DNA of 64,000 nt from Streptomyces sp. Tue6028 (GTDB lineage: Bacteria; Actinomycetota; Actinomycetes; Streptomycetales; Streptomycetaceae). The stretch covers positions 295,674 to 359,673 of the forward strand of contig NZ_MLCE01000026.1 of assembly GCF_002300165.1 (NCBI RefSeq), written 5' to 3'. Under the pieces are notes generated by a model. It saw only the letters and a list, made by a program, of their open reading frames with translations, made no database searches and was not told where the DNA came from. Every line of letters starts with the position of its first letter. Positions within the stretch are counted from its first letter, which is position 1. A program made the position numbers and the translations under genes. This document shows, one piece after another, positions 17,340 to 25,352 of the stretch.

Positions 17340-18323
17340 TCACCCCGCTCCGGACGCCAGCGCCAGGCCCAGGGGCGTGTGCTCGTAGAGGACCTGGTGG
17401 CCGTAGCGGCGGGAGGTGAGCAGGCCCGCGTCGCGGAGCGTCGCGAGGTGGGCCGACACGGAGGACGGCGCGAGCCCGAGACGCCGCGCCAGGACCGTCG
17501 TGGTGGCGGGCTCGGCCAGTGCGGTGAGGACGGCGGCCCGCCCCCGCCCGAGCAGCCGTACGAGCGGGTCGGGAGCCCGGTCCGACGGTTCGGCCCACAG
17601 ACCGCCGATGCCCCGCGCCGGATAGACGAGCGTGGGCTGCCAGGGCGGGTCGTAGGAGCTGACCACGTCGGGCCAGATGAAGACGCTGGGCATCAGGACG
17701 AGCCCCTGCCCCGCGAGGTCCCGCTCGTGGAGCCCCTTCCACTCGACGGCCAGCGTCCGGGCGCGCCAGCCGAACCGCGGGTCGATCTCCGGCAGCAGCC
17801 CGCCGAGTCCGACCTCCGCGAGCCGCCGCGAGTGGAACGAGACGTCCGCCTCCAGCAGGGCCCGCAGCCGTGGCCAGTCCGGTTCGAGAAGGGTGTGCCA
17901 GGCCTCCTCCACCAGGTCGGCCAGTTCCCCGACCATGCGGACCGGGTCGTCCAGCAGGGCCCGTCCGCGGGCCGACGCGAGGGCGCCGGGGGTGTCCGCG
18001 AGCGACCGTGCGGTCTCCTCGCGGGCCGCCTCGGGGTCGGCCGCGCGGACCGCGGCGATCTCCTCCTCGAAGCCGGCGGCCGGACCGATCGGCGGCCGGC
18101 CGAGCCAGTCGGGGGAGTAGCCGCGGTGCGGCATGAGCATCCACAGGGGCGCGAGGTCGAGCCCCGCGGCCGCGGCACGGATCCGGCGCAGCCAGTGCGC
18201 GTGGTAGCCGTGGCGTGCGGGACGGTTCAGGGTCCGCACCGCCTCCAGGGTCTCCCACAGCGGGGACACCGCGAAGCGGCAGTTGAGGAGGTCGTCCTCC
18301 CCGAAGTGCAGCAGGGACGGCAC
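17340..18323 (-). CDS. ArsR-type winged-helix regulator with a large N-terminal domain (DUF5937-like)
   Basis: The 327-residue protein has about 240 residues of an uncharacterised helical domain (SLLHFGEDDLLNCRFAVSPL, then many D/E/L-rich helices), followed by a C-terminal ArsR helix-turn-helix (ALAEPATTTVLARRLGLAPSSVSAHLATLRDAGLLTSRRYGHQVLYEHT). The GTG at 18323 was chosen because GGGAGGTGCC precedes it; the open frame to 18419 lacks a site. It diverges from the MFS gene at 18407 across an 83-base gap containing two inverted repeats, so it probably represses that exporter and itself. Confidence 0.88.
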   Translation of the reverse strand: MPSLLHFGEDDLLNCRFAVSPLWETLEAVRTLNRPARHGYHAHWLRRIRAAAAGLDLAPLWMLMPHRGYSPDWLGRPPIGPAAGFEEEIAAVRAADPEAAREETARSLADTPGALASARGRALLDDPVRMVGELADLVEEAWHTLLEPDWPRLRALLEADVSFHSRRLAEVGLGGLLPEIDPRFGWRARTLAVEWKGLHERDLAGQGLVLMPSVFIWPDVVSSYDPPWQPTLVYPARGIGGLWAEPSDRAPDPLVRLLGRGRAAVLTALAEPATTTVLARRLGLAPSSVSAHLATLRDAGLLTSRRYGHQVLYEHTPLGLALASGAG

Positions 18324-18350
18324 GGCACCTCCCGCGCGGGATCTCGAAGA

Positions 18351-18366
18351 TTCGGCTGACGCCGAA
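18351..18366. promoter_or_regulatory. Candidate operator between the ArsR-like regulator and the MFS gene
   Basis: Inverted repeat TTCGGC-TGAC-GCCGAA lies between the two starts. A second small repeat ATCT-CGA-AGAT lies just to its left at 18341-18351. Placement in the divergent promoter suggests the regulator's own site. TACTCT-like or TACGGG -10 elements cannot be fixed by eye. Confidence 0.5.
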
Positions 18367-18406
18367 ACTCTACGGGTCCCGCCGGCGTGCGGGCACGCTG
18401 CTGCCC

Positions 18407-19915
18407 ATGCGGGAAGCACAGGACACGGAAGCGCGGGACACGGAAGCGCGGGACACGGAAGCGCGGGACACGGAAGCGCGGGACACGGAAGCGCGGGACA
18501 CGGAAGCGCGGGACGCCGGGGGGACGGGGCCGGCAGGACCGGCGGGCACCCCGGTGCCGTCCGCCGCGGACGCCGACCCCGAGGTCACGGGCTACGGCCG
18601 TGTCTTCGCGGTACGGGAGTTCAGGGCCGTCTTCGCCGCGCACGCCCTGTCGTTGCTCGGGCTCGTGGTCAGCGAGATCGCCCTGTCGGTCCTGGTCTAC
18701 GACCTGACGGGCTCCCCGCTGCTGAGCTCCCTCACCTTCGCGCTCGGCTTCCTGCCGTACCTCGTCGGCGGAACCCTCCTCGCGGGCGTCGCCGACCGTT
18801 TCCCGGCCCGGCGGGTGCTGGTGGTGTGCGACCTGTTGTGCGCGGGGTGCGTGGCCGTGATGGTGACGCCGGGCGCGCCCACGGCCGTACTGCTCGCGAT
18901 GCGGTGCGCGCTCGCCGTGGTCTCGCCGGTCTTCCAGGGGACACGGACGGCGACCCTCGCGGACGTGCTCGGCGACGGGGACCTGTTCGTGCTCGGCCGT
19001 TCCCTGCTGCGGATCGTCTCGCAGAGCGCGCTGCTCGCCGGTTTCGCGGCCGGCGGCCTGCTGCTGACCGTCGTCACGCCGCGGCACGCCCTCGTCGTCA
19101 CCGTGTGCACGTTCCTGGCGTCCGCCGCACTGCTGCGTCTCGGCACCCGGCGGCGCCCGGCGCGAGCCCGGCAGTCGGGGGCCCTGGTGCGGGACTCGCT
19201 GCGCGGCACCCGGCTCGTGCTCGCCGACCGGCGTGTGCGCGCGCTGCTCCTGCTGTTCTGGGTGCCGCCGATGTTCGCCGTGGCGCCGGAGGCGCTGGCC
19301 GCTCCGTACGCCGACGGGCTGGGCGCCGGTCCGGCCGGGCTCGGTCTGCTGATGTGCGCGCTGCCGGTCGGCACGATCGCGGGGGAGCTGTACGCCGGAG
19401 CGAGGCTGCGCCCGGCCACCCGCACCCGGCTCGCCCTCCCGCTCGTCTGCGTCACCCTGCTTCCCTACCTGGGCTACGCCCTGCGGCCCGGACTCGGCTG
19501 GTCGCTGGTCCTGCTGCTGCTGGCGGGTGCCGGGTCGGCGTACACGCTCGGCCTCGACCAGTGGTTCGTGCGGGCCGTTCCGGAGGAGCTGCGGGGGCGG
19601 GCCATGACCCTGAACACGGCGGGGCTGATGACCGTCCAGGGGCTCGGGATGGCGCTGGCGGGGGTGACCGCGGAGTTCGCCGGGGTGCGGGCGGCGGTCG
19701 CGGGCGCGGGTGCGCTGGGCACCGTCTGCTGCGTCCTGCTGGTGGTGGAGGCACGACGGGCGGAATCGGCGCGGGTGCGGAGCGCGGACCGGGAGGTCGC
19801 GCGGAGCACGGACGAGGGGGTGGCGGCCCGTGCCAAAGAGGCCGGAATCCCCGTCGGACCGGGGCCGGCGACCGAAAGGCGAGACGGGGCTGACCACGAT
19901 GTGACCGGCCGGTAA
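18407..19915 (+). CDS. MFS transporter with an N-terminal (DTEAR)6 repeat
   Basis: The 502-residue major facilitator of the enterobactin-exporter/MFS_3 type has about twelve membrane segments, beginning FRAVFAAHALSLLGLVVSEIALSVLVY, with the loop GVADRFPARRVLVV. Residues 6-35 are six perfect DTEAR pentapeptides, followed by a Gly/Pro-rich linker. The membrane domain starts at about residue 70. The cytoplasmic tail is charged. The ATG at 18407 has no clear ribosome binding site, so the transcript may be leaderless, or translation could begin downstream of the repeat. It is probably controlled by the divergent ArsR-like regulator. Confidence 0.88.
   Translation: MREAQDTEARDTEARDTEARDTEARDTEARDTEARDAGGTGPAGPAGTPVPSAADADPEVTGYGRVFAVREFRAVFAAHALSLLGLVVSEIALSVLVYDLTGSPLLSSLTFALGFLPYLVGGTLLAGVADRFPARRVLVVCDLLCAGCVAVMVTPGAPTAVLLAMRCALAVVSPVFQGTRTATLADVLGDGDLFVLGRSLLRIVSQSALLAGFAAGGLLLTVVTPRHALVVTVCTFLASAALLRLGTRRRPARARQSGALVRDSLRGTRLVLADRRVRALLLLFWVPPMFAVAPEALAAPYADGLGAGPAGLGLLMCALPVGTIAGELYAGARLRPATRTRLALPLVCVTLLPYLGYALRPGLGWSLVLLLLAGAGSAYTLGLDQWFVRAVPEELRGRAMTLNTAGLMTVQGLGMALAGVTAEFAGVRAAVAGAGALGTVCCVLLVVEARRAESARVRSADREVARSTDEGVAARAKEAGIPVGPGPATERRDGADHDVTGR
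18422..18511 (+). repeat. Six tandem copies of a 15-base unit (GACACGGAAGCGCGG)
   Basis: Six identical in-frame copies encode DTEAR each and lie at the 5' end of the MFS gene. Because the unit is a multiple of three, copy-number changes would alter protein length without a frameshift. Confidence 0.95.
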
Positions 19916-19925
19916 GGTCTTTGGC

Positions 19926-20435
19926 GTGCCGAAGCCCCTCAGTCTTGCCTTCGATCCGATCGCCCGCGCCGACGAACACTGGAAGCAGCGCTGGGGATCG
20001 GTTCCGTCCATGGCCGCGATCACATCGATCATGCGCGCGCACCAGATCCTGCTCGCCGAGGTGGACGCCGTCGTCAAGCCGTACGAACTGACCTTCGCGC
20101 GGTACGAGGCGCTGGTGCTGCTCACCTTCTCCAAGGCGGGCGAGCTGCCGATGTCCAAGATCGGCGAGCGGCTGATGGTGCACCCGACGTCCGTCACGAA
20201 CACCGTGGACCGGCTGGTGCGGTCCGGGCTCGTCGACAAGCGGCCCAACCCCAACGACGGGCGTGGCACGCTCGCCTCCATCACCGCGAAGGGCCGTGAG
20301 GTCTGCGACGCGGCCACCCGCGACCTGATGGCGATGGACTTCGGCCTCGGGGTGTACGACGCGGAGGAGTGCGGGGAGATCTTCGCGATGCTGCGGCCGC
20401 TGCGGGTCGCGGCGCACGACTTCGCGGACGAGTAG
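19926..20435 (+). CDS. MarR-family transcriptional regulator
   Basis: The 169-residue winged-helix protein has a dimerisation helix followed by YEALVLLTFSKAGELPMSKIGERLMVHPTSVTNTVDRLVRSGLVDKRPNPNDGRGTLASIT, the MarR helix-turn-helix and wing. The N-terminus (LSLAFDPIARADEHWKQRWG) is an extension seen in a streptomycete subgroup that sits next to DUF3817 and icmA. The GTG lies 10 bases after the MFS stop; no strong binding site is seen. It could regulate icmA through the palindrome at 21004. Confidence 0.9.
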   Translation: MPKPLSLAFDPIARADEHWKQRWGSVPSMAAITSIMRAHQILLAEVDAVVKPYELTFARYEALVLLTFSKAGELPMSKIGERLMVHPTSVTNTVDRLVRSGLVDKRPNPNDGRGTLASITAKGREVCDAATRDLMAMDFGLGVYDAEECGEIFAMLRPLRVAAHDFADE

Positions 20436-20621
20436 GACCACGCCGGCGCGCACGGCACCGCGGCGAGCAGGACCGCGCCGATGCGTAAGGCACCGGGGGC
20501 GACCGGGACCGCACCGCCGCGCACGGCACCGCGGGTGCGTGGCGGGGCACACGTCCGGTGGACGAGGCTGGGGGCGGGGGCGCGCGAAGATCGCGCAAAT
20601 GGGGTGGTTACGCTCGTGCCC

Positions 20622-20960
20622 ATGAAGAAGAGCGTGCTGACCAGGTACCGCGTGATGGCCTACGTCACCGGTGTGCTGCTGGTCCTGCTGACCCTCGGTG
20701 TGATCGCCAAGTACGTGCTCGACATGGACGGTGCCGCGGACTTCACGCGCGTCGTCGGTATCGCCCACGGCTGGCTCTACGTCGTCTACCTGGTCTTCGC
20801 CTTCGATCTCGGCTCCAAGGCGAAGTGGCCGGTCGGCAAGCAGCTGTGGGTGCTGCTGGCGGGGACGATCCCCACGGCCGCCTTCTTCGTGGAGCGCAGG
20901 ATCTCGCGCGAGCTGGAGTCGCGGGTCGCGGACGCCGCTCCCGCGGTCGCCAAGGCATAG
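20622..20960 (+). CDS. DUF3817-family small membrane protein
   Basis: The 112-residue paralogue of the protein at 16572 has three hydrophobic segments (YVTGVLLVLLTLGVIAKYVL, VVGIAHGWLYVVYLVFAFDLG, LWVLLAGTIPTAAFFVE). The HGWLYVVYLVF and PTAAFFVER patterns define the family. The ATG at 20622 was chosen over an in-frame upstream start at 20481 because membrane topology begins there. A strong terminator follows. Function unknown. Confidence 0.87.
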   Translation: MKKSVLTRYRVMAYVTGVLLVLLTLGVIAKYVLDMDGAADFTRVVGIAHGWLYVVYLVFAFDLGSKAKWPVGKQLWVLLAGTIPTAAFFVERRISRELESRVADAAPAVAKA

Positions 20961-20965
20961 TTCAC

Positions 20966-20991
20966 ACCGCCGTACGACACCGTACGGCGGT
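20966..20991 (+). terminator. Hairpin terminator after DUF3817
   Basis: Perfect 11-base arms ACCGCCGTACG and CGTACGGCGGT enclose ACAC, 6 bases past the DUF3817 stop, with TTCC following. It isolates icmA transcription. Confidence 0.85.
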
Positions 20992-21003
20992 TCCCCATCG
21001 ACA

Positions 21004-21025
21004 TTTACTTGGACGTCCTAGTAAA
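21004..21025 (+). promoter_or_regulatory. Palindromic operator at the icmA promoter
   Basis: A near-perfect 22-base palindrome has arms TTTACT and AGTAAA around a T-GGACGTCC-T core, with one T/T mismatch. It ends 9 bases before the icmA ATG. It overlaps the likely -10 (TAGTAA), and TCGACA at 20998 could be the -35, so a bound regulator would block transcription. The transcript would be leaderless or nearly so. Confidence 0.65.
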
Positions 21026-21034
21026 TTCGAAGAC

Positions 21035-22735
21035 ATGGACGCTGACGCCATCGAGGAAGGCCGCCGCCGCTGGCAGGCCCGCTACGACGCCTCGCGCAAG
21101 CGCGAGGCCGACTTCACCACGCTCTCCGGCGACCCCGTGGAGCCGGTGTACGGTCCCCGGCCCGGGGACACATATGAGGGCTTCGAGCGGATCGGATGGC
21201 CCGGTGAGTATCCCTTCACCCGCGGTCTCTATCCGACCGGCTACCGAGGGCGTACGTGGACCATCCGGCAGTTCGCCGGGTTCGGCAACGCCGAGCAGAC
21301 CAACGAGCGCTACAAGATGATCCTGGCCAACGGCGGCGGAGGCCTGTCCGTGGCCTTCGACATGCCCACGCTCATGGGCCGCGACTCCGACGACCCGCGC
21401 TCGCTCGGCGAGGTCGGGCACTGCGGTGTCGCGATCGACTCGGCCGCCGACATGGAGGTCCTTTTCAAGGACATCCCGCTGGGCGACGTCACGACGTCGA
21501 TGACCATCAGCGGACCGGCCGTCCCGGTCTTCTGCATGTACCTGGTCGCGGCCGAGCGGCAGGGCATCGATCCGGCCGTCCTGAACGGCACCCTGCAGAC
21601 CGACATCTTCAAGGAGTACATCGCGCAGAAGGAGTGGCTCTTCCAGCCCGAGCCGCATCTGCGCCTCATCGGGGACCTCATGGAGCACTGCGCCTCCTCG
21701 ATCCCCGCGTACAAGCCCCTCTCCGTCTCCGGGTACCACATCCGGGAGGCGGGGGCCACGGCCGCGCAGGAGCTGGCCTACACGCTGGCCGACGGCTTCG
21801 GGTACGTCGAGCTGGGTCTGTCCCGCGGTCTCGACGTGGACGTCTTCGCCCCGGGCCTGAGCTTCTTCTTCGACGCGCACGTCGACTTCTTCGAGGAGAT
21901 CGCCAAGTTCCGTGCGGCCCGGCGGATCTGGGCCCGCTGGATGCGCGACGTGTACGGCGCGAAGTCGGAGAAGGCGCAGTGGCTGCGTTTCCACACGCAG
22001 ACGGCCGGAGTCTCGCTGACCGCCCAGCAGCCGTACAACAACGTGGTGCGCACGGCCGTGGAGGCGCTCGCGGCGGTGCTCGGCGGGACCAACTCGCTGC
22101 ACACCAACGCCCTCGACGAGACCCTCGCCCTGCCGTCCGAGCAGGCCGCCGAGATCGCCCTGCGCACGCAGCAGGTGCTGATGGAGGAGACCGGCGTCGC
22201 CAACGTGGCCGACCCGCTGGGCGGTTCCTGGTACGTCGAGCAGCTCACCGACCGGATCGAGGCCGACGCCGAGAAGATCTTCGAGCAGATCAAGGAACGG
22301 GGCCTGCGGGCGCACCCCGACGGGCAGCACCCGATCGGACCGATCACCTCCGGAATCCTGCGGGGCATCGAGGACGGCTGGTTCACCGGCGAGATCGCCG
22401 AGTCCGCCTTCCAGTACCAGCGGGCCGTGGAGAAGGGCGACAAGCGCGTCGTCGGCGTCAACGTCCACCACGGCTCCGTCACCGGCGACCTGGAGATCCT
22501 CCGGGTCAGCCACGAGGTGGAGCGGGAGCAGGTGCGCGTGCTCGGCGGGCGCAAGGCCGCACGTGACGAGGCGGCCGTGCGCGGGGCGCTGGACGCGATG
22601 CTCGTGGCCGCGCGCGACGGGTCGAACATGATCGCCCCCATGCTGGAGGCCGTCCGGGCGGAGGCCACGCTGGGCGAGATCTGCGACGCCCTGCGGGACG
22701 AGTGGGGCATCTACACGGAGCCGGCGGGCTTCTGA
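21035..22735 (+). CDS. icmA: Isobutyryl-CoA mutase large subunit
   Basis: The 566-residue substrate-binding subunit of the adenosylcobalamin-dependent mutase interconverts isobutyryl-CoA and n-butyryl-CoA, linking valine catabolism and butyrate to polyketide precursors. Length and sequence match IcmA of streptomycetes as I remember it. Two specificity positions support isobutyryl- over methylmalonyl-CoA: Phe80 (WTIRQFAGFG, where methylmalonyl-CoA mutase has Tyr) and Gln198 (KEYIAQKEW, where that enzyme has Arg). There is no C-terminal B12 domain, as expected, since the small subunit IcmB is separate and not in this window. MeaB at 10701 is the likely chaperone. A TetR regulator is convergent downstream. 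Confidence 0.94.
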   Translation: MDADAIEEGRRRWQARYDASRKREADFTTLSGDPVEPVYGPRPGDTYEGFERIGWPGEYPFTRGLYPTGYRGRTWTIRQFAGFGNAEQTNERYKMILANGGGGLSVAFDMPTLMGRDSDDPRSLGEVGHCGVAIDSAADMEVLFKDIPLGDVTTSMTISGPAVPVFCMYLVAAERQGIDPAVLNGTLQTDIFKEYIAQKEWLFQPEPHLRLIGDLMEHCASSIPAYKPLSVSGYHIREAGATAAQELAYTLADGFGYVELGLSRGLDVDVFAPGLSFFFDAHVDFFEEIAKFRAARRIWARWMRDVYGAKSEKAQWLRFHTQTAGVSLTAQQPYNNVVRTAVEALAAVLGGTNSLHTNALDETLALPSEQAAEIALRTQQVLMEETGVANVADPLGGSWYVEQLTDRIEADAEKIFEQIKERGLRAHPDGQHPIGPITSGILRGIEDGWFTGEIAESAFQYQRAVEKGDKRVVGVNVHHGSVTGDLEILRVSHEVEREQVRVLGGRKAARDEAAVRGALDAMLVAARDGSNMIAPMLEAVRAEATLGEICDALRDEWGIYTEPAGF

Positions 22736-22777
22736 CCCTCTTTTCGCTCCCCGGCCCGGCCGGGGGTTCCCTTCCCC

Positions 22778-22816
22778 GGGGTGGCCGGGGGCCGTTCGCT
22801 CGGCCCCGGCCACCCC
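22778..22816. terminator. Bidirectional terminator between icmA and the TetR gene
   Basis: Long GC stem of GGGGTGGCCGGGG-GCCG with CGGCCCCGGCCACCCC, one bulged base and loop TTCGCT. A second short stem, TTCCCC/GGGGAA, encloses it. Confidence 0.75.
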
Positions 22817-22838
22817 TGCTCCGTTTCCGGGGAAGTCC

Positions 22839-23465
22839 TCAGGGCTGGGCCGAGGCGCCGGCGAGGCCCAGCAGCAGCACCCGGGTGAAGCTGTGCACCC
22901 ACTCCTCGTCCGCGGGCTCCGCGCTGACGAGGGTGCGGTGCACCACGGCACCCGCGACCACGTCGAAGATCAGGTCGGCCGTGCGGGCGGCGGCGGCCGC
23001 GTCGGTCTCCGGGGGCAGTTCCCCGCGCGCGGTGGCGCGGGCGCGCCCCTCCAGAACCAGCCGCTTCTGGCGGTCCACGATCGAGGTGCGGATGCGCTCG
23101 CGCAAGGGTTCGTCGCGGGTGGACTCGGCCACCACCGCCATCAGCGCGGTCTTCGCCTCCGGGCGGTCCAGGATCGCCGCGAACTGGAGCACCACACCCT
23201 CGATGTCGGCGGCGAGACTGCCCCGGTCGGGGAGTTCCAGCTCGTCGAAGAGGACCGCCACCGCGTCGACGACGAGCTCGTTCTTGCCGGCCCAGCGGCG
23301 GTAGAGCGTCGTCTTGGCGACCCCCGCGCGCGTCGCCACGTCCCCCAACGTCATCTTGGACCAGCCCAGTTCGACCAGGGCCGCGCGCGTCGCCTCCAGG
23401 ATCGCGGCGTCCGCGGCGGCGCTGCGCGGGCGCCCCGTACGGGTGGCTGAAGTGCGACTCTGCAT
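22839..23465 (-). CDS. TetR-family transcriptional regulator
   Basis: The protein of about 208 residues has the TetR helix-turn-helix ALVELGWSKMTLGDVATRAGVAKTTLYRRWAGKNELV and the C-terminal TetR_C-like domain (FAAILDRPEAKTALMAVVAESTRDEPLRERI). The ATG at 23465 gives a usual-length head, MQSRTSATRTGRPRS; an ATG at 23477 and further upstream frame to 23549 are alternatives. Upstream, the sequence TACGCTACGACTCGTAGCGAAAGC holds a small inverted repeat (CGCTACGA / TCGTAGCG, 23570-23589) that may be its operator. Target unknown. Confidence 0.9.
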   Translation of the reverse strand: MQSRTSATRTGRPRSAAADAAILEATRAALVELGWSKMTLGDVATRAGVAKTTLYRRWAGKNELVVDAVAVLFDELELPDRGSLAADIEGVVLQFAAILDRPEAKTALMAVVAESTRDEPLRERIRTSIVDRQKRLVLEGRARATARGELPPETDAAAAARTADLIFDVVAGAVVHRTLVSAEPADEEWVHSFTRVLLLGLAGASAQP

Positions 23466-23569
23466 GTCAGTGACCATATCCGGCAATCTCGATGGCCGAA
23501 TCCGGCGGTTGTGTGAAGTCGTGAGGGAGATCACCGGGGGAGGGTGCACGGCGGCGCCCCGGGACAGTT

Positions 23570-23589
23570 ACGCTACGACTCGTAGCGAA
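23570..23589. promoter_or_regulatory. Candidate TetR operator
   Basis: Inverted repeat CGCTACGA-CTCG... in the form CGCTACGA and TCGTAGCG with almost no spacer, between the TetR start (23465) and the thioredoxin-TPR gene (23754). Position suggests regulation of one or both divergent genes. Confidence 0.5.
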
Positions 23590-23753
23590 AGCGTGCGCGG
23601 CATGATCACGCACGAGCGACAACCACAGTGACACACCAGCACACCACTGGCGCCAGGTGGGGACCCGGCGCCGAGCGGATCCGATCAAGACGTAACAGGT
23701 CTGGCTTTCACCACGCTTTTCACACGTGCGCGCGGAAGGGGGAGGATGTACTC

Positions 23754-24731
23754 ATGCAGCCACGGAACATGTCCATGAGCGGAGTCGTCGACCTCGCCGC
23801 GGTGAAGGCGGCCCAGGAGGCCAAGACGAAGGCGGAGCAGGCGCGCGCGGAAGCGGCCAGGCAGGGCGGCGGAACAGGGGCCGTGTCCCCCGCAGGCCTC
23901 GTCATCGACGTCGACGAGGCGGGCTTCGAGCGCGATGTCCTGCAGCGGTCCACCGAGGTTCCCGTCGTCATCGACTTCTGGGCCGAGTGGTGCGAGCCGT
24001 GCAAGCAACTGAGCCCGGTGCTCGAACGCCTGGCCCTCGAATACGCCGGACGCTTCGTCCTGGCCAAGATCGACGTCGACGCCAACCAGATGCTGATGCA
24101 GCAGTTCGGGGTCCAGGGGATCCCGGCCGTCTTCGCGGTGGTCGCGGGACAGGCCCTGCCGCTCTTCCAGGGGGCCGCCGGCGAGGCGCAGATCCGGGGG
24201 ACCCTCGACCAGCTCGTCCAGGTCGCCGAGCAGCGCTTCGGGCTCACCGGCCTGACGGTCGACCCGGACGCCGCGCCCGGCGACGTCCAGGCCGCGCCCG
24301 AGGTGCCTGCCGGCCCGTACGACGCGCTCCTCGAAGCCGCCGTGCAGGCCCTGGACGCGGGCGACTTGGCGGGTGCCGTCCAGGCGTACAAGAACGTGCT
24401 GGGCGACGACCCGGCCAACATGGAGGCCAAACTGGGTCTCGCCCAGGCCGAATTGCTCCAGCGCGTGCAGAACGTCGACCCGCAGCAGGTGCGCAAGGAC
24501 GCCGCCGACAAGCCCGGCGATGTGCCGGCGCAGATCGCCGCCGCCGACCTGGACCTGGTGGGCGGGCACGTGGAGGACGCCTTCGGGCGGCTGATCGACA
24601 CGGTGCAGCGCACGGCGGGTGACGACCGTGACGCCGTACGGCTGCGGCTGCTCGAACTGTTCGAGGTGGTCGGGGCCGACGATCCGCGGGTCGTGGCGGC
24701 ACGCCGGGCGTTGGCCAGGGCTCTGTTCTGA
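23754..24731 (+). CDS. Thioredoxin-domain / TPR protein (YbbN/CnoX-like)
   Basis: The 325-residue co-chaperone-like protein has an N-terminal coiled segment, then a thioredoxin domain (VVIDFWAEWCEPCKQLSPVLERL, WCEPC active site; cis-Pro in GIPAVFAV), then about 150 residues of TPR-like helices (LEAAVQALDAGDLAGAVQAYKNVLGDDPANMEAKLGLAQAELL). E. coli YbbN/CnoX couples redox protection to GroEL and DnaK, but its active-site Cys pattern differs; here both Cys are present. ATG at 23754 has GGGGGAGGA upstream. Confidence 0.9.
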   Translation: MQPRNMSMSGVVDLAAVKAAQEAKTKAEQARAEAARQGGGTGAVSPAGLVIDVDEAGFERDVLQRSTEVPVVIDFWAEWCEPCKQLSPVLERLALEYAGRFVLAKIDVDANQMLMQQFGVQGIPAVFAVVAGQALPLFQGAAGEAQIRGTLDQLVQVAEQRFGLTGLTVDPDAAPGDVQAAPEVPAGPYDALLEAAVQALDAGDLAGAVQAYKNVLGDDPANMEAKLGLAQAELLQRVQNVDPQQVRKDAADKPGDVPAQIAAADLDLVGGHVEDAFGRLIDTVQRTAGDDRDAVRLRLLELFEVVGADDPRVVAARRALARALF

Positions 24732-24794
24732 CCAGTCTCTAAACGCCGGGGCTTGTGATGCCCAGGTGAAAGATTGGCCGACAGGTCGACACGT

Positions 24795-24828
24795 GGCCGC
24801 GCTTTACCAAATCTTGGTAAACGCGGCC
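24795..24828. promoter_or_regulatory. Long inverted repeat after the thioredoxin-TPR gene
   Basis: GGCCGCG-c-TTTACCAA / ATC / TTGGTAAA-CGCGGCC forms a 15-pair stem with one bulged C. Lacking a T-run, it may be a terminator or a protein-binding palindrome. It is 63 bases past the stop. Confidence 0.6.
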
Positions 24829-24832
24829 GCTG

Positions 24833-24976
24833 TTACTTGGAGTAAGTCAGGGCTGTTGATCTGTCGGATTCCGTCCACTAATCAACCGTTGTGTCACCCC
24901 ACCTGATGCCACCCTGTGTTGCCGCCCGATACCGACGGGTCGTTGTTCGGTTATCCGGCCGTTACTAGCGAGTAAC
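24833..24976 (+). promoter_or_regulatory. Two TTACT...AGTAA inverted repeats upstream of DUF6230
   Basis: TTACT-TGG-AGTAA at 24833-24845 and GTTACT-AGCG-AGTAAC at 24961-24976. They sit in the 621-base gene-free stretch 24732-25352, which otherwise shows a third structured element (25112-25152) and no convincing coding frame. TTACT/AGTAA arms are also part of the icmA palindrome at 21004. They are likely regulator sites for the envelope cluster. Confidence 0.5.
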
Positions 24977-25111
24977 GAACCCCCTTGTGCGGGCGGCGAG
25001 AATGCACCACGATCGGCGACGCTCGGTCCATTCCCGTACCCCGACAACCAATCGGGTCAACGGATTTTCTGGGTCCCCACCGAGTAGAGCCGACGGCAGT
25101 GGCGCCGGCTC

Positions 25112-25152
25112 TTGGACAGGGGGGTCTCTGCCGTTCGGCGGAGCCTGTCCAG
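25112..25152 (+). promoter_or_regulatory. Stem-loop in the DUF6230 leader
   Basis: Outer arms TTGGACAGG and CCTGTCCAG and inner arms CTCTGCC and GGCGGAG (loop GTTC) make an extended hairpin 200 bases upstream of DUF6230. It could be an mRNA leader structure or an intergenic terminator. Confidence 0.4.
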
Positions 25153-25352
25153 CAGGTTGTGCGTGATGTGTGTCAGGCGCGACCAGTGGTTGTCGCTCGG
25201 GGGTGATCGCCGGTGATTCGGGTGCTGTACGCACCTCCGAGTACGGGCGCTCTCCTTCCCGAGGACGTAGCACTTCTCCCATCCCTGCCCGGCTGAGCCG
25301 CCGACTTCGGGGCAGTCAGGGCCAGGAGATGTACGTCCGAGAAGGAGGAAAT

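Noticed and set aside
18422..18511. CRISPR-like regular repeats
   Set aside because: Units are 15 bases, contiguous, without spacers, and in frame within a protein.
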